Part shown: one piece after another, positions 8,409 through 16,200 of the stretch
Layout: the number at the start of each line of letters is the position of its first letter
Position numbering within the stretch: position 1 is the first letter of the stretch
Origin: Shewanella sairae
GTDB lineage: Bacteria > Pseudomonadota > Gammaproteobacteria > Enterobacterales > Shewanellaceae
Reading direction: 5' to 3'
Assembly: GCF_023283535.1 (NCBI RefSeq)
Contig: NZ_JAKILT010000056.1
Location: forward strand, 1-35,268
Length of the DNA: 35,268 nucleotides
Program-made: the position numbers and the translations under genes
The notes under the pieces: generated by a model
Told to the model about the DNA's origin: nothing
Seen by the model: only the letters and a program-made list of their open reading frames with translations
Databases searched by the model: none

Positions 8409-9929
8409 ATGAGCAATAAAGATCTGCTAGGACGCCGTAATTTCATTAAAGGATTCGGAGCTGCAGCAGGCGTAGCAATCGCTGCACCAGCATTGGCCGT
8501 ATCTGAGAAAGCGGATGGCGTTAAATGGGACAAAGAAGTTGAAGTCCTAATTATCGGTTCAGGTTTTGCGGGTTTAGCGGCGGCAATTGAAGCCACGCGT
8601 AAAGGTGCAAAAGATGTCCATATCTTTGAGAAGATGTCTTACTTTGGCGGTAACTCTGCTATTAACGGTGGTTTGTTCGCCGCCCCTGGCACGCCAATGC
8701 AAAAAGAAGAAGGCGTGAAAGACTCTGTAGAGACTATGGTTGCTGACCAGCTAGCGTCAGGCCGTGGTATTGCCGATGAAGCACTACTTCGCCACGTAGC
8801 AGAGCACGCTGTAGAAGCTTTGCAGATGACTTTAGATGCGGGTTCTGAATATCACCCATACCTACAGCAGTTAGGTGGTCACTCTGTTGCACGTACTTAC
8901 CAAACGACAGTGAGCTGTGGCGCAGGTATTACTCAGCCGCTATTACATGAGTGCCGTAAGCTTGGCGTTCATACTCATAACCGCGCTAAGTTCGAAGGTT
9001 TCTTGGTAGGTGATAAAGGTGAAGTTGTTGGCGTTAAAATGCGCGACAACTATCACTTTGGTGAAGACCAGCCAGGTAAAGTCACTAATATCCGTGCCAC
9101 TCGCGGCGTAATTATGGCTACAGGTGGCTTTGCTCAAAACGTTGATTTACGTATGGCGCAAGACCCAACATTAACATCTGAAGTAGGTTGTACTAATGCA
9201 CCAGGCGCTACTGGTGAAGGTATGTACGAGATGTTCCGTTTAGGAGCAATCCCAGTGCATTTAGCACACATTCAGTCTGGTCCATGGGCGTCGCCAGATG
9301 AAGGTGGTTTTGGTTATGTTTCAAACTACTCTATCTACAACTTCCCGCATTCAATGGCGGTTAACCGTTTAACTGGTAAGCGTTTTATGAATGAAATTGC
9401 TGACCGTAAGACGCGTGCAGATGCCGAGCTAAATTGTCGTGATGAAAAGGGTAATGCATTACCTCCAATTCTTATCACTAGTTACAAGGATTCTAAAAAG
9501 CACCCAAACACCAAGAAAGTTATTAAGTACAACGTGGGTTGGAAGTTCGATTCTGTAGAAGAACTGGCTAAGCATTTTGATGTGCCATTGGCGCCACTTA
9601 AAGCACAAATTACTGAGTATAACGAGTACGTTAAGACTGGTAATGACAAGCAGTTTGGCAAAAACATGACCAAGGCTAAAGACAAGTATATTGAAGCACC
9701 ATTTACTGTTGTTCGCTTGTGGCCAAAAGTGCATTACTGCCAAGGTGGTGTACAGGTTAATACCAACGCAGAAGTGAAAGACAGCTTTACTGGCAAGTCT
9801 ATTCCAGGTCTATATGCGGCTGGTGAAGTGTGTGGTGGTATTCATGGTGTGAGCCGTTTGGGTAGTTGCTCAATTCCTGAATGCATGGTGATGGGTATGA
9901 CTGCTGCACGCAGCATGATGAAAGCCTAA
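8409..9929 (+). CDS. Tat-exported flavocytochrome c flavin subunit, probable acrylate reductase
   Basis: The 506-residue protein begins with a twin-arginine signal (GRRNFIKGF, R9-R10, then an Ala-rich h-region ending near AAPALA at residue 30), so it should act folded in the periplasm. An FAD dinucleotide motif GSGFAGLAAA starts at residue 50. The rest follows the fumarate reductase/flavocytochrome c fold: GKRFMNEI with R333 at the position of the catalytic proton-donor arginine, VHYCQGGV (H443), and GGIHGVSRLGS (R483) for carboxylate binding. Where fumarate reductases have the QxHPT histidine, this protein reads IQSGPW (G291), so a dicarboxylate is an unlikely substrate. It has no haem or FMN-bind domain; the haems are on the next gene, 29 bp downstream. 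Adjacency to dddY points to acrylate as substrate (inference). Urocanate, cinnamate-type or methacrylate substrates remain possible. Confidence 0.85.
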   Translation: MSNKDLLGRRNFIKGFGAAAGVAIAAPALAVSEKADGVKWDKEVEVLIIGSGFAGLAAAIEATRKGAKDVHIFEKMSYFGGNSAINGGLFAAPGTPMQKEEGVKDSVETMVADQLASGRGIADEALLRHVAEHAVEALQMTLDAGSEYHPYLQQLGGHSVARTYQTTVSCGAGITQPLLHECRKLGVHTHNRAKFEGFLVGDKGEVVGVKMRDNYHFGEDQPGKVTNIRATRGVIMATGGFAQNVDLRMAQDPTLTSEVGCTNAPGATGEGMYEMFRLGAIPVHLAHIQSGPWASPDEGGFGYVSNYSIYNFPHSMAVNRLTGKRFMNEIADRKTRADAELNCRDEKGNALPPILITSYKDSKKHPNTKKVIKYNVGWKFDSVEELAKHFDVPLAPLKAQITEYNEYVKTGNDKQFGKNMTKAKDKYIEAPFTVVRLWPKVHYCQGGVQVNTNAEVKDSFTGKSIPGLYAAGEVCGGIHGVSRLGSCSIPECMVMGMTAARSMMKA

Positions 9930-9958
9930 ATTTGCCAGATAATAGAGAGGAATGAGTG

Positions 9959-10312
9959 ATGATTAAATTAAAAGTGGTATTAGCGCTAACCTTTGGTTGC
10001 CTATTAAGCCTATCAGCACAAGCGGTCGACATACGTGACCACCACAAAGAAGTGATTGGTAAAGACTGTAAAACATGTCATGACAATGGCATTAAGCAGT
10101 TCCCATCAGATCAGGCGTGTTTGCAGTGTCATGATGTTGATGACTTAGCAGAGCAAACGGCACGTAGTGAAGAAGATAAGTGGCAGAATCCACATAACAA
10201 CTTGCACTATGGTAAAGAGCTTCCTTGCCAAGAGTGTCATAGTGAACATGGTACTAAGCAGCCACTATGTAGTAACTGCCATACGTTTAAGTATGACAAG
10301 CATAAAGAATAA
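9959..10312 (+). CDS. Periplasmic tetrahaem cytochrome c, electron-donor subunit of the reductase
   Basis: The 117-residue protein has a Sec signal peptide (to about A22) and four CxxCH haem motifs, with first cysteines at residues 37, 54, 90 and 104. Size and motif spacing resemble the N-terminal haem domain of Shewanella flavocytochrome c3, here made as a separate protein. It should carry electrons from an inner-membrane quinol dehydrogenase (CymA-like, not in this window) to the flavin subunit. I start at the ATG at 9959, eight bases after GAGAGG; a GTG at 9956 is also in frame. The gene is the second of a two-gene operon that ends at a strong terminator. Confidence 0.92.
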   Translation: MIKLKVVLALTFGCLLSLSAQAVDIRDHHKEVIGKDCKTCHDNGIKQFPSDQACLQCHDVDDLAEQTARSEEDKWQNPHNNLHYGKELPCQECHSEHGTKQPLCSNCHTFKYDKHKE

Positions 10313-10382
10313 ACATCGAGTTTATTAAAGGGTAATTAGTAACTTCATCTCTTACTATTACTTTATAAAATCCTGCAATTTT

Positions 10383-10409
10383 AAAGACCACTTCGGTGGT
10401 CTTTTTTTT
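10383..10409 (+). terminator. Intrinsic terminator of the reductase operon
   Basis: AAAGACCAC and GTGGTCTTT pair perfectly around a TTCG tetraloop, and the T-run continues to 10409. It ends the flavoprotein-cytochrome transcript, so dddY needs its own promoter. Confidence 0.93.
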
Positions 10410-10620
10410 GTTTTAAATTTACGGCGAAAAGTAAGCCAATATTTTAAATTTTGTATTTTTAAATTAGTTCGTTCAATGCTGATTCTTATTCTTTTAAATG
10501 TGATGTGGGTAGAGATGTATGCTTATAAATATCGGTTGAGTAGATTTTTGGAACTAATTCCACCTATATGATTTTACCGTTAAAAATATATTAATAAAAA
10601 TCATATATAGGGTAATGATA
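10410..10620. promoter_or_regulatory. AT-rich promoter region of dddY
   Basis: This stretch lies between the terminator and dddY. It contains the TGGAA-N4-TTCCA dyad at 10549-10562 and an AGGG site at 10609-10612. I see no other clear signal. Confidence 0.5.
10549..10562. promoter_or_regulatory. Palindrome TGGAA-N4-TTCCA, candidate operator of dddY
   Basis: TGGAACTAATTCCA lies 58 bp before the dddY ATG. It differs by one central base from the proximal site of the reductase operon (8349-8362), at a similar distance from its gene. This is the best evidence in the sequence that the two transcripts are co-regulated. Confidence 0.65.
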
Positions 10621-11865
10621 ATGAAATGCAAAATACTATTGGGAAGTTTACTTTTATCAAATGGTTTAGTCGCTGGTGAAATACCAGACTTCCTAGATAA
10701 AAATGATATTAATAATGCGCAGTTCCAATGTTTAGGTGAGTCACCGACTTATAACGCAAAAGATCAAAAGTATATTGATATTTTATGGGATGAAACCCTG
10801 ACTTATTTACGTGCCTATGCAGAGGCATTAACCAATGATCAAAACAGTGGCTGCCTAAACTCTGATACGGCAATGGTTGATTCAACTGAAGGTGGTCAGC
10901 ACATGTGTGTCATGGATCGCCGTGACATGAAACTGATGGTTAAGAATATCTATCAAGTGATTAATAACCCGGATGAGGCTAAGAAATGTTTTGGCGCCCG
11001 TGAAGATGTCAGTTGGATTTATAACCCAGGCGGTGAGTTAACTGAAAACTCTCCGGTAGCGCAGCATTTCAAGCGCACGACCTTTGAACAATTCTTCGAT
11101 AACAAAGTTACTGATAAGCAAGTTAAAAAGCATGGTGAGAGCTTTACCAAAAACTTTTACAAGATGGTGACAGGCGATGAAGTAAAAATGCCTGCAGTAT
11201 TCCCATATGACATCAGTGCTAATTCATTACCTAACTTATGGGCATCAGCGGGTTGGTTCCCTATGTATGCTGAAGAAGGTAAGCGCAACGATAAGAACTT
11301 TGACAATATCCGCGGCGGTTACGCTTACGCAGAAATCTTTGGTCATTGGGGACTATTACGTATTGATGAAATCAATGGTGAGAAGGTCGGCGCTGAAGTG
11401 GGCATGACAGTTCAATCTGTTGATACGCTATATCCGTTCCACAATCATGCAATTTCTGAGATGTACTACAACATGCGTGTGCCAGCTTGCACCAATCAGT
11501 TTAAGACCATCGCAGTGCGTGAAGATTCACCGTTAGTTAAAACGGTAAAAGAAGACGAAACAGTGCGCCGAGTACAGTTTGATGAAGGTCAGCACAACTC
11601 GCAAACCCTATGGTTGTCTGGCAGCGCAGAGCAAGATTCATTGATGTATTTCCACCAAAATACGATTCACGCATTTGATATTGATGGTAGCTGCGAAGCC
11701 AAGCCAGAAGAACGTGCAATCGTATCGGTGTGGGCGCGTAGCAACGCTAATGATAAGCGCAATGACTATGGCACAACATTACTATGTGAGTCTGCTGCAA
11801 ACCCTGGCACACCCGCTAAGCGTGGTGAAGTTATTCAATGCGATTTAACAAAAGTTAAATGGTAA
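10621..11865 (+). CDS. dddY: Periplasmic DMSP lyase DddY
   Basis: DddY cleaves dimethylsulfoniopropionate to dimethyl sulfide and acrylate, using a metal-bound cupin site. The 414-residue protein has a signal peptide (to about residue 18-19), as expected for the only periplasmic DMSP lyase family. The DMSP-lyase cupin signature is intact: H274-N-H276-A-I-S-E280-M-Y282 and a downstream H350. Recalled metal ligands and catalytic Tyr of Acinetobacter DddY (His265, Glu269, Tyr271, His338) correspond to H276, E280, Y282 and H350 at a near-constant offset. Many cysteines (for example C37, C78, C96, C123) may form disulfides. I choose the ATG at 10621, eight bases from AGGG, over the one at 10615, which is too close. 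It is flanked by the reductase operon and a porin gene. Confidence 0.93.
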   Translation: MKCKILLGSLLLSNGLVAGEIPDFLDKNDINNAQFQCLGESPTYNAKDQKYIDILWDETLTYLRAYAEALTNDQNSGCLNSDTAMVDSTEGGQHMCVMDRRDMKLMVKNIYQVINNPDEAKKCFGAREDVSWIYNPGGELTENSPVAQHFKRTTFEQFFDNKVTDKQVKKHGESFTKNFYKMVTGDEVKMPAVFPYDISANSLPNLWASAGWFPMYAEEGKRNDKNFDNIRGGYAYAEIFGHWGLLRIDEINGEKVGAEVGMTVQSVDTLYPFHNHAISEMYYNMRVPACTNQFKTIAVREDSPLVKTVKEDETVRRVQFDEGQHNSQTLWLSGSAEQDSLMYFHQNTIHAFDIDGSCEAKPEERAIVSVWARSNANDKRNDYGTTLLCESAANPGTPAKRGEVIQCDLTKVKW

Positions 11866-11881
11866 TTGCTTACTAAGGTTT

Positions 11882-11904
11882 GGTGGTGACCCCGCCACCT
11901 TTTC
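11882..11904 (+). terminator. Possible terminator after dddY
   Basis: GGTGG and CCACC pair across an 8-base loop, followed by TTTTCTCTT. The stem is short, so some read-through into the porin gene is possible. Confidence 0.45.
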
Positions 11905-11990
11905 TCTTCGAAATACAAATTGTATTAATATGATCATGTTGTACGTATTAACGCAATCTGTATTTAGTTTAATTGAAATGGATATTTCTG

Positions 11991-13097
11991 ATGAATAAAT
12001 TAAATATACTGATACCTGCATCAATCTTAATAACGTTAGCAAGTCATACAGCAGTTGCAGATGACCTTAATATAGGTGGCTCGGTTAGAGCTAATTATAG
12101 TTATAGTGATTACTCGGAATCTTCTAAAGATAAAGGCGGTGATTTCGATTTTAACTTAGTGTCTATTACCTTTGCTGATAAGTGGAATGATATAGGCGTG
12201 AAAGCTGAATATCGATTCTATGATGGTTACGACCATTTAAAGTATGGTTATGCATTCTGGGATGTTAATGAAGATCTAACGATTAATGCTGGTGCAATCA
12301 GCAAACCATTTGGTAATAAAGGCTATGCCTCTCACAACTGGTGGTACAGCTTAAATTATTACATGGGCTTTGAAGATGATTACGGCGTAGGTGTGAGTGC
12401 GCAGTATGAAAATGGTATCTCTTTATCTGAATTCGCCTTCATTAAAAATGCTATCTATGGTGGTACTGACCACCGTGACTTTGCAGGTACGGTAGCCAAA
12501 GGTACTGTTGGTGATACCCATTATAACAATGAAGAAACCAATACGTTAGCAGGTCGTCAAAGCTTCACATTAACCCGTGGCGACTTAACGACGATAGTTG
12601 GCGCTTCTGTTGAATATGGTCAGCTGTATAACTCAGAATATGGTGAAAATGGCGATACGTTCAATTATGCACTGCACCTAGATATGAACTACGCCGGATG
12701 GGGTTTGCAAGCCCAGTACTTAGCGTATGACTTTGACCAATATGATGATGGCAAGATTGATCCAAATAAGATTGGTATGGGTATGCTAGGTGGTTTTTAT
12801 GAGGTGGCAAGTAAAGGTAATATTTACACGGCTAACCTTTCTAAAAATATCGCCACCTCTTGGGGCTCGCTCACAGTGTACAACGATTTCAGTATGGTAC
12901 AGCCTGATGTAGAAGAATTTGATGATTCAATTTTGAATACAACCGGTGTTTCCATTGCCTATGGTCCACTATTTATTTATGTCGATCATTACATGGCTAA
13001 AAATGTACTCTGGCTTGGTGGGAATAGCTTAGGACTCGCTGAAACTAATGATGACTGGGATCACCGTTTCAACATTAACCTTGCCTACTATTTCTAA
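11991..13097 (+). CDS. Outer-membrane porin linked to the DMSP module
   Basis: The 368-residue protein has a Sec signal peptide (to about A23) and alternating amphipathic strands rich in Tyr, Asp and Gly. It ends in LAYYF, the aromatic C-terminus recognised by the BAM complex, which together indicate a beta-barrel. I do not recognise a named porin family. I start at the ATG at 11991 preceded by GGAT; a TTG-initiated extension from 11973 is unlikely because it would precede the signal peptide with MKWIFL. It lies 125 bp after dddY and is convergent with a LysR gene. A role in letting DMSP in, or DMS/propionate out, is inference from position only. Confidence 0.8.
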   Translation: MNKLNILIPASILITLASHTAVADDLNIGGSVRANYSYSDYSESSKDKGGDFDFNLVSITFADKWNDIGVKAEYRFYDGYDHLKYGYAFWDVNEDLTINAGAISKPFGNKGYASHNWWYSLNYYMGFEDDYGVGVSAQYENGISLSEFAFIKNAIYGGTDHRDFAGTVAKGTVGDTHYNNEETNTLAGRQSFTLTRGDLTTIVGASVEYGQLYNSEYGENGDTFNYALHLDMNYAGWGLQAQYLAYDFDQYDDGKIDPNKIGMGMLGGFYEVASKGNIYTANLSKNIATSWGSLTVYNDFSMVQPDVEEFDDSILNTTGVSIAYGPLFIYVDHYMAKNVLWLGGNSLGLAETNDDWDHRFNINLAYYF

Positions 13098-13121
13098 CAA
13101 CGAAATTCTAGCCTAGAGAGT

Positions 13122-13149
13122 AAAATGCCAACGATAACGTTGGCATTTT
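13122..13149. terminator. Bidirectional terminator between porin and LysR genes
   Basis: AAAATGCCAACG and CGTTGGCATTTT form a perfect 12-bp stem with an ATAA loop, A-rich on one side and T-rich on the other. It suits both convergent genes. Confidence 0.92.
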
Positions 13150-13168
13150 TATACGCTAAATACTGCAA

Positions 13169-14059
13169 TCAATACTGTACTTGGGTGTCTTGGTTGATTT
13201 CGCCAAGTTCCTGCACATTTGCTTTAATCAGGTTGATTAACTGATTAGTCGCTTCAGTTTGGGTTTCTGGATTGAGGTACAGTGACTCATTAAAAGCAGG
13301 TAGCGGCGGAATATTATGTTCGATCGGATCGATGATCTGCATTTTATCGTTGATACGAAATTCGGCAATCGGCGCGATGACTAAATCATTTTCAACAGCC
13401 ATACACATAGCCGTTGGTGAAGGGGTTGATAACAACACGCTCATTGGTCGCATCGATATTTGATGATTGGCAAATACTTGGGCACGAATAGGGCAGTTTT
13501 CTGGATACAGTGCCATAGGTACCGTTTCACGCTTATGGGCTGTGCCACCTTTGGCTGCCACCCAATGAAAGCGACGTTCAAACAATAACTCACCATGGCC
13601 TGCCGCAGGCGTTTGCCAGTGAGTTGCCACAATCACATCGAACTCACCGTTATGCAGGCGTTTATAGAGGTTGCCGCTGACATCAGTATCAATGACTAAT
13701 TCGATACAGGTAAATTCGCGGATAAACTCTAATAGGAAGCTACCTAAGTAACGATTGATGTAGTCGGTGGGTACCCCAAGACGTATCACTTCACGGTTTT
13801 GACAATCTTTTAGTTCGTCAATAGCCTGTGAACTTAGCTGTAACATCTTATATGCGTAATTCAGTAGCGTTTTGCCAGGCTCGGTGAGAGTCACCCCTTT
13901 GTTGTCTCTTAACAGCAAAGGTTGACCAACACTTTCTTCTAGCTTCTTGATTTGTAAGCTAATAGTTGATTGCGTCCGGCAGAGCTTCTCAGCTGCTTTG
14001 GAAAGATTCCCGCATTCAACTACTGCAATAAAGCTTTCTAATAGTTCAATTTTTAGCAT
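13169..14059 (-). CDS. LysR-family transcriptional regulator, DMSP-module candidate
   Basis: The 296-residue protein has a LysR helix-turn-helix at the N-terminus (LSKAAEKLCRTQSTISLQIKKLEE, given here as two adjoining motifs LSKAAEKL and TQSTISLQIKKLEE) and a substrate-binding domain from about residue 90. It is convergent with the porin and divergent from a TetR gene, so it closes the DMSP/acrylate block on the right. Along with the LysR at 6916-7848 it is a candidate to bind the shared TGGAA-N4-TTCCA sites; acrylate or DMSP would be logical effectors. A long-spaced inverted repeat directly upstream may be its own autoregulatory site. Confidence 0.87.
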   Translation of the reverse strand: MLKIELLESFIAVVECGNLSKAAEKLCRTQSTISLQIKKLEESVGQPLLLRDNKGVTLTEPGKTLLNYAYKMLQLSSQAIDELKDCQNREVIRLGVPTDYINRYLGSFLLEFIREFTCIELVIDTDVSGNLYKRLHNGEFDVIVATHWQTPAAGHGELLFERRFHWVAAKGGTAHKRETVPMALYPENCPIRAQVFANHQISMRPMSVLLSTPSPTAMCMAVENDLVIAPIAEFRINDKMQIIDPIEHNIPPLPAFNESLYLNPETQTEATNQLINLIKANVQELGEINQDTQVQY

Positions 14060-14060
14060 G

Positions 14061-14105
14061 AGATATTGAATTTATTCATAGTGGTATCAGTATTACTCAA
14101 TATCT
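14061..14105. promoter_or_regulatory. Inverted repeat AGATATTGA-N27-TCAATATCT in LysR/TetR divergent region
   Basis: Perfect 9-bp arms with a 27-base spacer, beginning two bases upstream of the LysR start codon. Arms this far apart can be contacted by a LysR tetramer. It may mediate autoregulation or control of the divergent TetR gene. Confidence 0.4.
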
Positions 14106-14146
14106 GCTCAAGACCTAGGCTGCTATTTTATGGATGTGAACTAAAT

Positions 14147-14163
14147 TTCAATTGATTGTTGAA
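14147..14163. promoter_or_regulatory. Dyad TTCAA-N7-TTGAA before the TetR gene
   Basis: A short inverted repeat that ends 17 bp before the ATG at 14181. Its position suits a TetR autorepression site, but the arms are only five AT-rich bases and could arise by chance. Confidence 0.3.
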
Positions 14164-14180
14164 TTTGTGAAGAGGTCGAC

Positions 14181-14828
14181 ATGAGTAACTGGCAGCAAAG
14201 AGAAAGCTATTTAACCGATATTGCTGAGCGATGTTTGCGCGGCCATAAGAGTTTTGATCTACGTCGTTCGCATTTGGTTGAAGCTAGCCAGATCTCTAAA
14301 GGAACCATTTACAACCACTTTCCCAGCGAAGCGGATTTAGTCGTGGCAGTGGCAACGGCACATTATAGAAAGCGTCTTGAGCGCGCCGCTGTTGATGACA
14401 GTCAGTACAGTGATAATTTAAAGCGTTTTTTAATGCATCACTGTTGGGGGTTACGAGATGATTTGCTATATGACCGTTTTATTATTTCTCGAGTGATGCC
14501 AAATGTAGAACTGTTACAGCAAGCTACCGACGATAACCGAGCGGCTTTTGAACAGGTGTATGGCGAGTATATAAAGTGGAATAACGAACTTATTCAATCT
14601 GTTGGTGTGGTTGAAGGCTTTAATCGTGCCGAATTAGTGGCCAATTACCTACGCGGCGCATTGATTAACTGTGATGATGCTAATAAGCAGTATGACGATG
14701 CCAGTTTGTACTACCAATTTAGCTACGCATTAACCCAGTTAATGGGGCATTCAGATAAGCGCATTCCTAAGCAAACAGATTACGCTATCTGGCTGGCGGG
14801 ACTTGAGCCAGCGGCAAATGCCGCATAG
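14181..14828 (+). CDS. TetR/AcrR-family transcriptional regulator
   Basis: The 215-residue protein has the TetR recognition helix SKGTIYNHFPSEADLV at about residues 38-53. The ligand-binding C-terminal part is not one I can assign. An AAGAGG ribosome binding site precedes the ATG. It is divergent from the LysR gene and ends one base before the cpxA stop codon on the other strand, so the two transcripts must overlap at their 3' ends. Its target could be the DMSP genes, itself, or something elsewhere; sequence does not decide. Confidence 0.8.
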   Translation: MSNWQQRESYLTDIAERCLRGHKSFDLRRSHLVEASQISKGTIYNHFPSEADLVVAVATAHYRKRLERAAVDDSQYSDNLKRFLMHHCWGLRDDLLYDRFIISRVMPNVELLQQATDDNRAAFEQVYGEYIKWNNELIQSVGVVEGFNRAELVANYLRGALINCDDANKQYDDASLYYQFSYALTQLMGHSDKRIPKQTDYAIWLAGLEPAANAA

Positions 14829-14829
14829 C

Positions 14830-16200
14830 TTATTGTGCTGGCAGATTAATGCTAATTTTTAAGCCTTTTGGCTGGTTGTTTTCAGCCTGAATTTGCCCCT
14901 GGTGCGCTTGAACTGCTGCTTTAGCAATGGCCAAGCCTAATCCCCAGCCTCCAGACTCCCTTTCTCGAGCCGATTGCGGTCGGTAAAAAGGATCAAAGAT
15001 GGCTTCTAGATCCGCTTCTTTTTGGATCCCTGGGCCATCATCAATAATCTCTATTTGGATGCCCTGTTTGTGTACCATAGCCTGTATGGTGACTTCTTTG
15101 TCTGCGTAGCGAATCGCATTACGCAACAAGTTCTCTACTGCACGACAAAGTGGTCGTGGATAAAGCGGTACGCTAATGGATTCATCAATATCAATGTGTA
15201 ATATTTTTTGCTGTTGTTGCGCTTCAAAATCGGCGTCATCGAGTACTTGATTGAGAGTTTCGGATAGCTCAAGGTTACGCTTATTTTCATTCGCGTTGAG
15301 CTTTACTCTAGATAGTTCTAACAGCTCGGCAATCATCTGCTCTAGTTGATCCGCCTCATATTCGATACGTTCTGTTTCTGCAGTTTCTTGGCCTTTTTTG
15401 CGACTAAGTGCTAATGACAACTTGAGTCTGGTTAGCGGTGTACGTAGCTCATGAGAAATATCGCTAATCAGCCTTTGTTGGCTTTTTACCATATCTTCGA
15501 CTGAATCTGCCATGCCATTAAAGGCTTGTGCCAACTGACCGATTTCATCATTACGCTTAACGGTTGCCATATCCACTCGGCTACTTAAATCCCCTGCGGC
15601 TAAGGCGTCTGCGCTACGTTTTAATGAACGCAAAGGCTTGCCTAAATGCCAAGCAAATAAACCGCACAGCAAGCCAGAAAGTAAAATGGCGATACTCAGG
15701 GTTAAGATTTTATTGTCGATAAAAAAGAAGAACCAAGGGCGCGGATGGTGCTCTGGTAAGCGGCCATACAAGCTATAGGGTTGGCCTGCTACCTCAAAGT
15801 TATAGGGGCCGAAAATAAGCTCATCTCTAAATTGGTGTTTAATAGGTTCACCCGCTTCATCAGCCATGAGCATAAAGCGTCTTAGTGAGCGTGATGACTT
15901 ATGACTATTAAGGACCTTGCCATATTCATCGACTAAATAGATGCGCGCAGGCCGACCTTTAAACTCTTTAAAGCGGCTCCAATGCGTGAGCTTGTCTGAA
16001 GTGAGAATTTGCGGGTTTTGGCTGATCCGCTTGGCACTTTTTTCAAGCAGTCGCTCAAGTGGATAAGGGATGGCGGATTGGTCGTGGTTTTGCTGCAATA
16101 GAGGCAGAAAACCAATTAAAGCGATGATCAGCGAGCTACAAAGCCAAAAGCCCAGTAGCAATTTTACAAATATATTGTTGGGGTTTTTTCTGAGCTGCAT
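14830..16200 (-). CDS. cpxA: Envelope-stress sensor histidine kinase CpxA
   Basis: CpxA autophosphorylates on sensing misfolded envelope proteins and passes phosphate to CpxR. The 456-residue protein has two membrane segments (about 11-32 and 164-186) around a periplasmic sensor domain and a HAMP domain (about 187-240). The phospho-accepting H250 sits in SDISHELRTPLTRLK, and a C-terminal ATPase domain carries N- and G-box motifs (LLRNAIRYA, DDGPGI, GWGLGLAIAKA). It begins immediately after the cpxR stop codon and so is translated as one unit with it. The neighbouring cpxP and fieF confirm the identity by conserved gene order. Confidence 0.93.
   Translation of the reverse strand: MQLRKNPNNIFVKLLLGFWLCSSLIIALIGFLPLLQQNHDQSAIPYPLERLLEKSAKRISQNPQILTSDKLTHWSRFKEFKGRPARIYLVDEYGKVLNSHKSSRSLRRFMLMADEAGEPIKHQFRDELIFGPYNFEVAGQPYSLYGRLPEHHPRPWFFFFIDNKILTLSIAILLSGLLCGLFAWHLGKPLRSLKRSADALAAGDLSSRVDMATVKRNDEIGQLAQAFNGMADSVEDMVKSQQRLISDISHELRTPLTRLKLSLALSRKKGQETAETERIEYEADQLEQMIAELLELSRVKLNANENKRNLELSETLNQVLDDADFEAQQQQKILHIDIDESISVPLYPRPLCRAVENLLRNAIRYADKEVTIQAMVHKQGIQIEIIDDGPGIQKEADLEAIFDPFYRPQSARERESGGWGLGLAIAKAAVQAHQGQIQAENNQPKGLKISINLPAQ

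Noticed and set aside
8409..9929. Annotation as fumarate reductase or 3-ketosteroid dehydrogenase
   Set aside because: The pocket histidine typical of fumarate reductase is missing. The Tat signal, the cytochrome partner and DddY next door fit a respiratory enoate reductase better than steroid metabolism.
7849..10620. CRP or FNR sites controlling the DMSP module
   Set aside because: By eye no TGTGA-N6-TCACA or TTGAT-N4-ATCAA with acceptable match is present. A weight-matrix scan would be needed to rule out weak sites.
11991..13097. Start of the porin at the TTG at 11973
   Set aside because: The ATG at 11991 gives a normal signal peptide and has GGAT upstream; the extension adds six residues with no ribosome binding site.
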